The notes beneath the pieces were generated by a model. The model worked only from the letters and a program-made list of their open reading frames with translations. It did no database searches and had not been told where the DNA came from. The position numbers were made by a program, and so were the translations under genes. From an uncultured Bacteroidales bacterium (lineage in GTDB: Bacteria; Bacteroidota; Bacteroidia; Bacteroidales; Muribaculaceae), in contig CAMWNL010000136.1 of assembly GCA_947175585.1 (NCBI GenBank), positions 1 through 5,809 of the forward strand: DNA of 5,809 nt. The letters are read 5' to 3'. Positions 1 through 5,809 of the stretch are shown here, in pieces; the stretch's first letter is position 1, and every line of letters starts with the position of its first letter.

Positions 1-885
1 GACGTAGTAACTCCCAACGGTTTCGAAAATAACTTCGTGCCGGCTAAAACAAAATTTGCTGCAGCAAGAGATGCCGCAAGAACCAAAATGCTTGACGTTG
101 CGTCTGCACTAACCGGTCATAAATATGATGAAGACACCTTTATAATCGTCACTTCCGGTCGTTGTGAATACCGCAACAAAGGCATCGATCTGTTCCTTGA
201 TGCCATGTCATGCCTTTCAAAAGATAATCCGTCACGTAAAGTCCTGGCATTTGTAATGGTGCCGGCATGGGTCGACAAAGCGCGTTTCGATTTAATCGAC
301 TCATTAAGCGATATAAATCACAAAAGATTAAGTGACCCCGTTATAACCCACACACTCCACAATTACGACTCTGATCCCATCATAAATCGCATACATCAAA
401 TTGGATTTACAAATGATGCCGACTCTAAAGTCTCTGTCATCTATGTACCTTGCTATTTGAATGAGTTGGATGGTGTGTTTGACATGAGCTATTATCAGCT
501 ACTGCCGGGTTTTGATGCGTCAGTTTTTCCGTCATACTACGAACCGTGGGGCTATACCCCCCTCGAAAGCGTTGCCTTTGGAGTGCCTACTGTCACAACC
601 TCCTTGTCAGGTTTTGGTCAATGGGTGCTTGACAGCTTTGATAACTCATTCAACTCATGCGGAGTGAGAGTCGAACCGCGCACCGACAGTAACTATGATC
701 AGGTACGTGATAATATCTCCGAAGATCTGGCTTCGCTCATCAATGCCGACAAAAAAACTCTCACAGCCATATCCAAGGCCGCCATGCAGACGGCTAAAGA
801 TGCTGCTTGGAGTAATTTTATATCTTTCTACATCAATGCTTTTGACATAGCGCTTTGCAATGCTCATAAGCGTAATAAACAATAA
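1..885 (+). CDS. Glycogen synthase, GT3 (eukaryote-like) family, C-terminal part; 5' end outside window
   Basis: The reading frame is open from the first base, so the 294 visible residues are the C-terminal part of a longer protein. The GTG at 37 is an internal codon. GT3 enzymes transfer glucose from a nucleotide sugar, usually UDP-glucose, to the non-reducing end of alpha-1,4-glucan in the cytosol. Fragment residues 3-7 read VTPNG. Residues 53-61 read GRCEYRNKG, matching the GRYEYKNKG loop of yeast and animal enzymes. A THTLHNYDSDPIINRI-type segment lies in the middle. Residues 177-190 are the SYYEPWGYTPLES signature, with the E-x7-E pair at E181 and E189, followed by PTVTTSLSGFG. This resembles fungal Gsy2 more than bacterial GT5 GlgA. 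The arginine-rich helix that binds glucose-6-phosphate in eukaryotic enzymes is not visible. No transmembrane segment is seen. The gene lies 30 bases upstream of the phosphorylase with no terminator between them, so co-transcription is likely. Its codon use is more mixed than in glgP. Family assignment is firm; donor sugar is inferred. Confidence 0.92.
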   Translation, partial: DVVTPNGFENNFVPAKTKFAAARDAARTKMLDVASALTGHKYDEDTFIIVTSGRCEYRNKGIDLFLDAMSCLSKDNPSRKVLAFVMVPAWVDKARFDLIDSLSDINHKRLSDPVITHTLHNYDSDPIINRIHQIGFTNDADSKVSVIYVPCYLNELDGVFDMSYYQLLPGFDASVFPSYYEPWGYTPLESVAFGVPTVTTSLSGFGQWVLDSFDNSFNSCGVRVEPRTDSNYDQVRDNISEDLASLINADKKTLTAISKAAMQTAKDAAWSNFISFYINAFDIALCNAHKRNKQ

Positions 886-915
886 GAATATTATAACTGT
901 CAAAATTTAATTAAT

Positions 916-3474
916 ATGAAACTACCGGTAAGCAACACAAACGCCCCCGTATGGCGTGACGTTACCGTCAAATCAGAACTCCCCTCTCAGCTTAAAGCTC
1001 TTGACGAGCTGGCTAAAAACCTCTGGTGGGTATGGAACAGCGAAGCCAAATCATTGTTCCGTGACCTTAACCCCGATCTCTGGCGCTCAACCGGCGAAAA
1101 TCCTGTTATGCTCCTCCAGCAGCTCAGCTTCGAGCGAATTCAGGAAATCATTGCTTCTGAAGATCTTATGAAGCGCATCGCCGATGTGTACGCCGACTTC
1201 AAAGACTACATGAAGAAACCTATGCGTAAGGACGTGCCATCAGTGTCATATTTCTCTATGGAATATGGTCTCTGCAACTGCCTGAAAATCTATTCCGGCG
1301 GTCTCGGCGTTCTCGCAGGCGACTATATCAAAGAGGCTTCTGACAGCTGTGTTGACATGACTGCCGTTGGCTTCCTCTATCGCTTTGGTTACTTTACCCA
1401 GACACTCAGCGTTGACGGCCAGCAGATTGCCAACTACGAACCTCAGAACTTCAACCAGCTTCCTATCGAACAGGTTCTCGACAAGAATGGTCAGCCGATG
1501 ATTCTCGAAGTACCCTACCCCGGCCGAATCATCTACAGCCATATATGGCGCGTTAACGTTGGCCGTATGAATCTCTACCTCCTCGACACTGATTTCGACA
1601 TGAACAGCGAGTATGACCGCTCGATAACCCATCAACTCTACGGTGGTGACTGGGAAAATCGCATCAAGCAGGAGTATCTTCTCGGTATCGGCGGTGTGCT
1701 CATGCTTAAGAAACTCGGCATCCGCAGTCAGCTTTACCACTGCAACGAAGGTCACGCCGCTCTCCTCAACCTCCAGCGCCTCGTTGACTTCATCCATGAA
1801 GACGGTCTCGACTTCAACACCGCACTCGAGATGGTTAGAGCCTCATCTCTCTACACCGTTCACACTCCCGTGCCCGCCGGTCATGACTACTTCGATGAAG
1901 GCTTGTTCGGCAAATACATGGGCGAATACCCTGCCAAACTCGGCATTTCGTGGAACGACCTCATGAACATGGGTCGCGAAAACCCCAATACCAACGAACG
2001 CTTCTCTATGAGCGTCTTCGCCCTTAATACTTGTCAGGAAGCCAACGGCGTTAGCTGGCTCCACGGCGAGGTGTCAAAGAAGATGTTCGCAGGCATTTGG
2101 AAAGGCTACGCATGGGAAGAAAGCCATGTTGGCTATGTAACCAACGGCGTACACATGCCTACATGGGCTGCAAGCGAATGGAAAGAATTTTACTGGAATC
2201 GCCTCGGTTCTCAGGTATTCACCGACTCAAGCAATCCCGAAGCTTGGAAAGGCATCTTCGACGTTGAGGACGAAGATATCTGGGCTATGCGCTGTCAGCT
2301 CAAAAATAAATTTATCAACTTCGTTAAGCGCGACTTCAAGGCTAAATGGCTCGCCAATCAGGGAGATCCCTCTGCAGTCATGAAAGTGCTCGACAAGATT
2401 AACCCCAACGCTCTCATCATCGGCTTCGCTCGCCGCTTTGCCACATATAAGCGCGCTCACCTCCTCTTCACCGATCTTGAACGCCTTGCAAAGATTGTCA
2501 ACAACGAGCAGTTCCCCGTCCAGTTCGTATTCTCAGGTAAGGCTCACCCTGCCGACGGAGCAGGTCAGGGACTGATCAAGCGCATCATGGAGATTTCTCA
2601 CATGCCTCAGTTCGAAGGCAAGATTATCTTCCTCGAAGACTACAATATGATTGTCGCCAAGCGCCTTGTCACCGGTGTTGACATCTGGCTCAACACTCCG
2701 ACTCGTCCGCTCGAAGCATCAGGCACATCCGGCGAAAAGGCTGAAATGAACGGTGTCCTCAACTTCTCTGTGCTCGACGGATGGTGGTACGAAGGCTACC
2801 GCTTCAACGAACAGGCCGGTTGGGCACTCACCGACAAGCGCACATTCACCGATCAGGCTCAGCAGGATAAACTCGATGCTGCTACAATCTACTCAATGCT
2901 CGAAAACGAGATCATACCTCTTTACTTCGCCAAGAATTCCAAGGGTTACTCTCCCGAGTGGGTTCAGTATATCAAGCGTTCAATCGGCGACATCGCGCCT
3001 CACTTCACCATGAAGCGTATGATCGACGACTATATCGCTCGCTTCTACAATCCTGAGGCAGCTCGTTCAAAGAAACTTTCAGCCAACGACTTTGCTCTTG
3101 CAAAAGAAATCGTCGCATGGAAAGAAAAAGTTGCCGCTGACTGGGACGGCATCAAGGTGTTTGACATTCGTCACTCCGGCGAAGCCGCCAACGCTACAAC
3201 CGGACAGCCTATACGCGTCGAAGCGATTATCGACACCAACGGCCTAGGCAAGGATCTCCACCTCGAACTCGTTATCCACCGTATCGAAGACGGCGCTGAA
3301 CACTTCGTCTCAACCAAAGAATTCAAGGTTATTAAAGAAGAAGGCAACGTTCTCACCTACGAACTCAACACCGAGACAAAAGATCCCGGCGTTTACCGCC
3401 TCGGTTATAGACTCTATCCCTATAACCCCAACCTCCCCCACCGCCAGGACTTCGCATACACTCGCTGGATCTAA
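916..3474 (+). CDS. glgP: Alpha-glucan (glycogen/maltodextrin) phosphorylase, short GT35 form, PLP-dependent
   Basis: This complete 852-residue enzyme phosphorolyses alpha-1,4-glucan ends to glucose-1-phosphate in the cytosol. Residues about 20-105 form the N-terminal DUF3417-type domain, recognisable by its [10 protein letters not shown] segment. The catalytic body follows, with SYFSMEYG at 111-118, [12 protein letters not shown] at 125-136, CNEGHAALL from 276 and [12 protein letters not shown] at 315-326. The PLP site is [14 protein letters not shown] from 600, with K608 the expected Schiff-base lysine, followed by NFSVLDGWW. Residues from about 745 to 852 form a beta-rich extension beyond the catalytic fold. 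This pattern is the short alpha-glucan phosphorylase type found in Thermotoga and Bacteroides, not the E. coli GlgP/MalP type. ATG 916 is chosen because homology begins soon after it. Its leader is A/T-rich without a Shine-Dalgarno motif, as is normal in Bacteroidota. Codon use is strongly biased (CTC, CGC, AAC, TTC), which suggests high expression. The gene follows the GT3 synthase and ends before a strong terminator. Preference for glycogen or maltodextrin cannot be read from the sequence. Confidence 0.95.
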   Translation: MKLPVSNTNAPVWRDVTVKSELPSQLKALDELAKNLWWVWNSEAKSLFRDLNPDLWRSTGENPVMLLQQLSFERIQEIIASEDLMKRIADVYADFKDYMKKPMRKDVPSVSYFSMEYGLCNCLKIYSGGLGVLAGDYIKEASDSCVDMTAVGFLYRFGYFTQTLSVDGQQIANYEPQNFNQLPIEQVLDKNGQPMILEVPYPGRIIYSHIWRVNVGRMNLYLLDTDFDMNSEYDRSITHQLYGGDWENRIKQEYLLGIGGVLMLKKLGIRSQLYHCNEGHAALLNLQRLVDFIHEDGLDFNTALEMVRASSLYTVHTPVPAGHDYFDEGLFGKYMGEYPAKLGISWNDLMNMGRENPNTNERFSMSVFALNTCQEANGVSWLHGEVSKKMFAGIWKGYAWEESHVGYVTNGVHMPTWAASEWKEFYWNRLGSQVFTDSSNPEAWKGIFDVEDEDIWAMRCQLKNKFINFVKRDFKAKWLANQGDPSAVMKVLDKINPNALIIGFARRFATYKRAHLLFTDLERLAKIVNNEQFPVQFVFSGKAHPADGAGQGLIKRIMEISHMPQFEGKIIFLEDYNMIVAKRLVTGVDIWLNTPTRPLEASGTSGEKAEMNGVLNFSVLDGWWYEGYRFNEQAGWALTDKRTFTDQAQQDKLDAATIYSMLENEIIPLYFAKNSKGYSPEWVQYIKRSIGDIAPHFTMKRMIDDYIARFYNPEAARSKKLSANDFALAKEIVAWKEKVAADWDGIKVFDIRHSGEAANATTGQPIRVEAIIDTNGLGKDLHLELVIHRIEDGAEHFVSTKEFKVIKEEGNVLTYELNTETKDPGVYRLGYRLYPYNPNLPHRQDFAYTRWI

Positions 3475-3496
3475 AATTCCAATATACGATCGACTG

Positions 3497-3530
3497 AAAG
3501 AGACTGCCCTTAAGCAGTCTCTTTCCTTTT
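3497..3530 (+). terminator. Intrinsic terminator after glgP
   Basis: An 11-bp perfect inverted repeat, AAAGAGACTGC (3497-3507) and GCAGTCTCTTT (3514-3524), encloses a six-base loop, CCTTAA. It is followed by CCTTTT (3525-3530). It begins 22 bases after the glgP stop. The T-run on the + side fits termination of the glycogen operon. The reverse strand lacks a comparable T-run, so it looks one-directional. Confidence 0.9.
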
Positions 3531-3608
3531 ATAACAGATTTAATGACATATCGACGATTTCTATCATAAACTCTCGTTGACCTCGTTAAATGATTTTATA
3601 GACTTATG

Positions 3609-3650
3609 TTAACGACATCTGCATAATTTTTCTTAATTTTGCGATACAAT
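3609..3650 (+). promoter_or_regulatory. Probable Bacteroidota-type promoter for gltX-waaA
   Basis: TAATTTTG at 3634-3641 matches the Bacteroidota -7 consensus TAnnTTTG exactly. The expected -33 TTTG is poorly matched: the best candidate is TTAA at 3609-3612, 21 bases upstream. A near copy of the -7 box, TAATTTTT, lies just upstream at 3624-3631. Transcription would begin near 3647, giving a leader of about 35 bases that is A/T-rich up to the ATG at 3683. The motif is short and the region is A/T-rich, so a chance match is possible. Its location between a terminator and a gene start supports it. Confidence 0.55.
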
Positions 3651-3682
3651 ATAATTTAGACCCTAATAAACTATTATATAAT

Positions 3683-5224
3683 ATGGATCGTGAAGTAAGA
3701 GTAAGATTTGCTCCCTCTCCCACTGGTCCGCTCCACATCGGTGGTGTGCGAACCGCTCTTTACAATTATCTTTTTGCCCGTCATAATGGCGGTAAAATGT
3801 TGCTCCGCATAGAGGACACTGACTCTAACCGCTTCGTCCCCGGAGCTGAAGATTACATCATCGAATCGCTTAAATGGCTTGGCATCGGCATTGACGAAGG
3901 CGTTGGCCACGGCGGCGAAAACGGTCCATATCGTCAGAGCGAACGCCGCGACATCTATCGCAAATACGTTAAGCAGCTTCTCGACGCCGGTCGCGCATAT
4001 ATCGCCTTTGACACCCCCGAAGAACTTGAGGCCGCACGCACAGCCACACCCAATTTCCAGTATGACGCTTCTACGCGCGGCTCTATGCGCAACTCTCTCA
4101 CAATGCCGGCCGAAGAAGTGAAACGTCTCATTGACAACGGCGAAAAATACGTCGTTCGCTTCAAGATTGAGCCCGGACGCGCCGTCGTTGTCGACGATCT
4201 GTTGCGTGGCAAGGTGACAATCAAGAGCGATATTCTCGATGATAAAGTCTTATATAAGAGTGCCGACGATCTGCCAACATACCATCTCGCCAACATCGTC
4301 GATGACCATCTGATGGGTATTTCTCACGTTATCCGTGGTGAAGAATGGCTACCATCTGCTCCGCTCCACGTCCTCCTCTACGAAGCTTTCGACTGGACTG
4401 ACTCTATGCCTCACTTCGTCCACCTCCCTCTTCTGCTCAAACCGGATGGTAAGGGCAAACTCAGCAAACGCGACGGCGACCGTCTCGGATTCCCCGTTTT
4501 CCCTCTCGAATGGCACGACCCCATCAGCGGTAATATTTCAAGCGGATACCGCGAGAGCGGATATCTTCCCGAAGCAGTCGTCAACTTCCTTGCACTCCTC
4601 GGCTGGAATCCCGGTGATGACACGGAAATCATGTCAATGGACGACCTGATTGAAAAATTCTCGTTTGACCATTGCTCGCGCGCAGGAGCTAAATTTGCCT
4701 ACGAAAAAGGCAAATGGTGCAACCACCCCTATCTTCAGGAAATCGACGCCGCGAAAATCGCCGAAATGTTCAAACCGATTCTTCGCGAACACGGCGTTAA
4801 TCCCGAAGACTACTCTGACGAATATATCACAAAGGTTGTCGGCATGGTCAAAGGCCGCATCAACTTCGTGAAAGATCTCTGGGATCAGGCATCATTCTTC
4901 TTCACTCGCCCCGATAGCTACGACCCCAAGGCGATCAAAAAACGTTGGTCTCCTGAAACTCCGGCCATCATGAATGAACTGATCAGTCAACTTGAAGCTC
5001 TCCCGGATTTCAGCTCTGCAGCAGCCGAACAGCCTATCCTCGATTGGATTACTTCAAACAGCTATCACATGGGCAACGTCATGAACGCGTTCCGCCTGGC
5101 AGTTGTCGGCGAGTGTAAAGGCCCTCACATGTTTGACATCACCGAACTCCTTGGACGCGAAGAAACAATTAACCGCATACACACAGCCATCGAACGCATA
5201 AAGTTAGATGAACCCACTGTATAA
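3683..5224 (+). CDS. gltX: Glutamate--tRNA ligase (GluRS), class I
   Basis: This complete 513-residue cytosolic enzyme charges tRNA(Glu) with glutamate using ATP. The N-terminal Rossmann domain has the HIGH-type motif [11 protein letters not shown] at 11-21, then [11 protein letters not shown] and RIEDTD ending at 47. H201, the VIRGEEW segment at 216-222 and [10 protein letters not shown] belong to the catalytic core. The KMSKS equivalent is KLSKR at 259-263. Between it and the conserved [18 protein letters not shown] segment lies an extra stretch of about 25 residues, roughly 265-290, absent from the E. coli-type layout. The segment that holds the zinc-binding cysteines in E. coli GluRS (about residues 98-130) has no cysteine here, so this is a zinc-free form. 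The remainder is the helical anticodon-binding domain. ATG 3683 fits the family N-terminus; its leader is A/T-rich with no Shine-Dalgarno. The stop overlaps the start of waaA. Whether it charges only tRNA(Glu), or also tRNA(Gln), is not decided by the sequence. Confidence 0.97.
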   Translation: MDREVRVRFAPSPTGPLHIGGVRTALYNYLFARHNGGKMLLRIEDTDSNRFVPGAEDYIIESLKWLGIGIDEGVGHGGENGPYRQSERRDIYRKYVKQLLDAGRAYIAFDTPEELEAARTATPNFQYDASTRGSMRNSLTMPAEEVKRLIDNGEKYVVRFKIEPGRAVVVDDLLRGKVTIKSDILDDKVLYKSADDLPTYHLANIVDDHLMGISHVIRGEEWLPSAPLHVLLYEAFDWTDSMPHFVHLPLLLKPDGKGKLSKRDGDRLGFPVFPLEWHDPISGNISSGYRESGYLPEAVVNFLALLGWNPGDDTEIMSMDDLIEKFSFDHCSRAGAKFAYEKGKWCNHPYLQEIDAAKIAEMFKPILREHGVNPEDYSDEYITKVVGMVKGRINFVKDLWDQASFFFTRPDSYDPKAIKKRWSPETPAIMNELISQLEALPDFSSAAAEQPILDWITSNSYHMGNVMNAFRLAVVGECKGPHMFDITELLGREETINRIHTAIERIKLDEPTV

Positions 5225-5809
5225 TTTTGGTATTCACGCATTTGCCGCTGGCGCTCGTCTCGCGGCAAATCGTTCACCAAAAATTAAAAAGATGATTGAC
5301 GGTCAGCGCATGACGCTGGCCGACTTGAAACATCGTCGCATGTCCGTTGCCCCTGATGGTTTTGACGTCTGGTTTCACGCAGCCTCTCTCGGCGAATTTG
5401 AACAGGCGCGTCCCATCATTGAACGTCTGCGACGCAATCAGCCTGAAAAAAAATTACTGCTCACCTTCTTTTCCCCTTCAGGCTACGACATTCGCCACAA
5501 CTACGACAAAGTCGATTGCGTGGCATATCTTCCCTTTGACACTCCTCGTCTCGTCGCCCGGTTTATCGAAGCAGCGAAACCTAAGATGGCAATTTTTTCC
5601 AAATACGAATTTTGGGGAAATTACCTCGAACAACTTCGTCGCGCCGGCATTCCAACATATATTATATCGTCGATATTCCGTCCCAAGCAACGTTTTTTCC
5701 GCCCTTGGGGAGGCATGTTCCGCAAGATGCTTCAGTGCTACACTCATCTTTATGTTCAGGATGATGCCTCTCGCAGCTTGCTCGGTAGCATCGGCGTTGA
5801 CAATGTGAC
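5208..5809 (+). CDS. waaA: 3-deoxy-D-manno-octulosonic acid (Kdo) transferase, N-terminal part; runs off right edge
   Basis: WaaA/KdtA transfers Kdo from CMP-Kdo to lipid IVA at the inner face of the cytoplasmic membrane, the step that starts the LPS inner core. The window shows 200 complete codons, about half of the usual length of roughly 410-430 residues. The N-terminus ([20 protein letters not shown]) fits the hydrophobic/basic membrane-associating segment of the family and leads to GQR at 32-34. Residues 55-69 read [15 protein letters not shown], and E63 aligns with the catalytic glutamate of GT30 enzymes. FFSPSGY (87-93), YLPFDTP (107-113), KYEFWGNYL (132-140), [11 protein letters not shown] and the VQDD segment near 183 are all family-typical. 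An in-frame TAG at 5205-5207 immediately precedes ATG 5208, so no earlier start is possible. Homology starting at residue 4 or so argues against the later ATG at 5292. The start lies inside gltX, giving a 17-base overlap in another frame, which suggests co-transcription and possible translational coupling. The number of Kdo residues added cannot be told. Confidence 0.95.
   Translation, partial: MNPLYNFGIHAFAAGARLAANRSPKIKKMIDGQRMTLADLKHRRMSVAPDGFDVWFHAASLGEFEQARPIIERLRRNQPEKKLLLTFFSPSGYDIRHNYDKVDCVAYLPFDTPRLVARFIEAAKPKMAIFSKYEFWGNYLEQLRRAGIPTYIISSIFRPKQRFFRPWGGMFRKMLQCYTHLYVQDDASRSLLGSIGVDNV

Larger units (their letters stand above)
3475..3682 (+). other. Intergenic region between glgP and gltX
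   Basis: This 208-base stretch has no credible coding potential. The first 56 bases hold the glgP terminator. The rest is A/T-rich and holds the likely gltX promoter close to its right end. I see no tRNA, riboswitch, repeat or small gene, and no T-box-like leader ahead of the synthetase gene: the space between the putative transcription start and the ATG is only about 35 bases. Confidence 0.75.

Noticed and set aside
37..39. GTG as a start codon for a 282-residue glycosyltransferase
   Set aside because: The same frame is open to base 1 and the preceding codons encode DVVTPNG, a conserved GT3 motif, so the gene continues beyond the left edge.
655..903. Minus-strand ORF of 82 codons at the end of the synthase gene
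   Set aside because: It lies antisense to a conserved coding region and shows no recognisable domain; it is a shadow of the + strand gene.
1285..1302. Cys-Asn-Cys (residues 120-122) just before the KIYSGG motif in GlgP as a possible metal or redox site
   Set aside because: This short stretch varies within the family, and no partner cysteines or histidines form a recognisable site; ordinary sequence drift is the simpler reading.
1246..1797. Long minus-strand ORF (183 codons) inside glgP
   Set aside because: It is antisense to the conserved catalytic core. Strong codon bias in glgP removes stops on the opposite strand, which explains its length.
3577..3600. TTGACC followed by an A/T-rich stretch as a sigma70-type promoter
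   Set aside because: Bacteroidota promoters rarely follow the E. coli consensus, and no properly spaced -10 box is present; the TAATTTTG box nearer gltX is a better candidate.
5222..5229. TAATTTTG, an exact TAnnTTTG promoter box at the gltX stop codon
   Set aside because: It lies downstream of the waaA start codon, so a transcript from it would miss the N-terminus. The match arises from coding sequence and has no clear -33 element.
5347..5808. Plus-strand ORF of 153 codons near the right edge
   Set aside because: It is out of frame with the convincing waaA reading ([22 protein letters not shown]) that covers the same bases, and has no recognisable motif.
1..5809. Any hidden novel system, mobile element or defence locus
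   Set aside because: Nearly every base is accounted for by four well-known genes and one short intergenic region; no repeats, transposase, integrase or unknown gene is present.

Overview
This window looks like an ordinary chromosomal segment of a Bacteroidota bacterium, most likely of the order Bacteroidales. A gut lineage such as Muribaculaceae is possible but not proven. Three things suggest this. The protein subtypes fit: a eukaryote-like GT3 glycogen synthase next to a short-form alpha-glucan phosphorylase, and a glutamyl-tRNA synthetase with an extra segment after its KLSKR loop. Start codons are preceded by A/T-rich leaders without Shine-Dalgarno motifs. The intergenic promoter has a TAnnTTTG-type -7 box.

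Layout, all on the + strand. Positions 1-885 hold the C-terminal part of a GT3 glycogen synthase whose 5' end lies outside the window. After 30 bases comes a complete glgP-type alpha-glucan phosphorylase (916-3474). A strong intrinsic terminator (3497-3530) closes this glycogen unit. The 208-base intergenic region (3475-3682) also carries a probable promoter for the next unit. That unit begins with a complete gltX (3683-5224), overlapped by 17 bases by the start of waaA/kdtA (from 5208), which runs off the right edge.

The first two genes form a storage-polysaccharide module: the synthase extends alpha-1,4-glucan and the phosphorylase releases glucose-1-phosphate from it. The second unit pairs glutamyl-tRNA charging with Kdo transfer to lipid A; the two reactions are not linked metabolically, so their link is probably co-transcription and possibly translational coupling.

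I found no mobile element, CRISPR array, tRNA, rRNA, phage gene or defence system, and no convincing novel system. The points worth a second look are modest: the apparent lack of the eukaryotic arginine cluster in the GT3 enzyme, the gltX/waaA overlap, the cysteine-free zinc-site region and insertion in GltX, the C-terminal extension of GlgP, and stronger codon bias in glgP than in its upstream neighbour.
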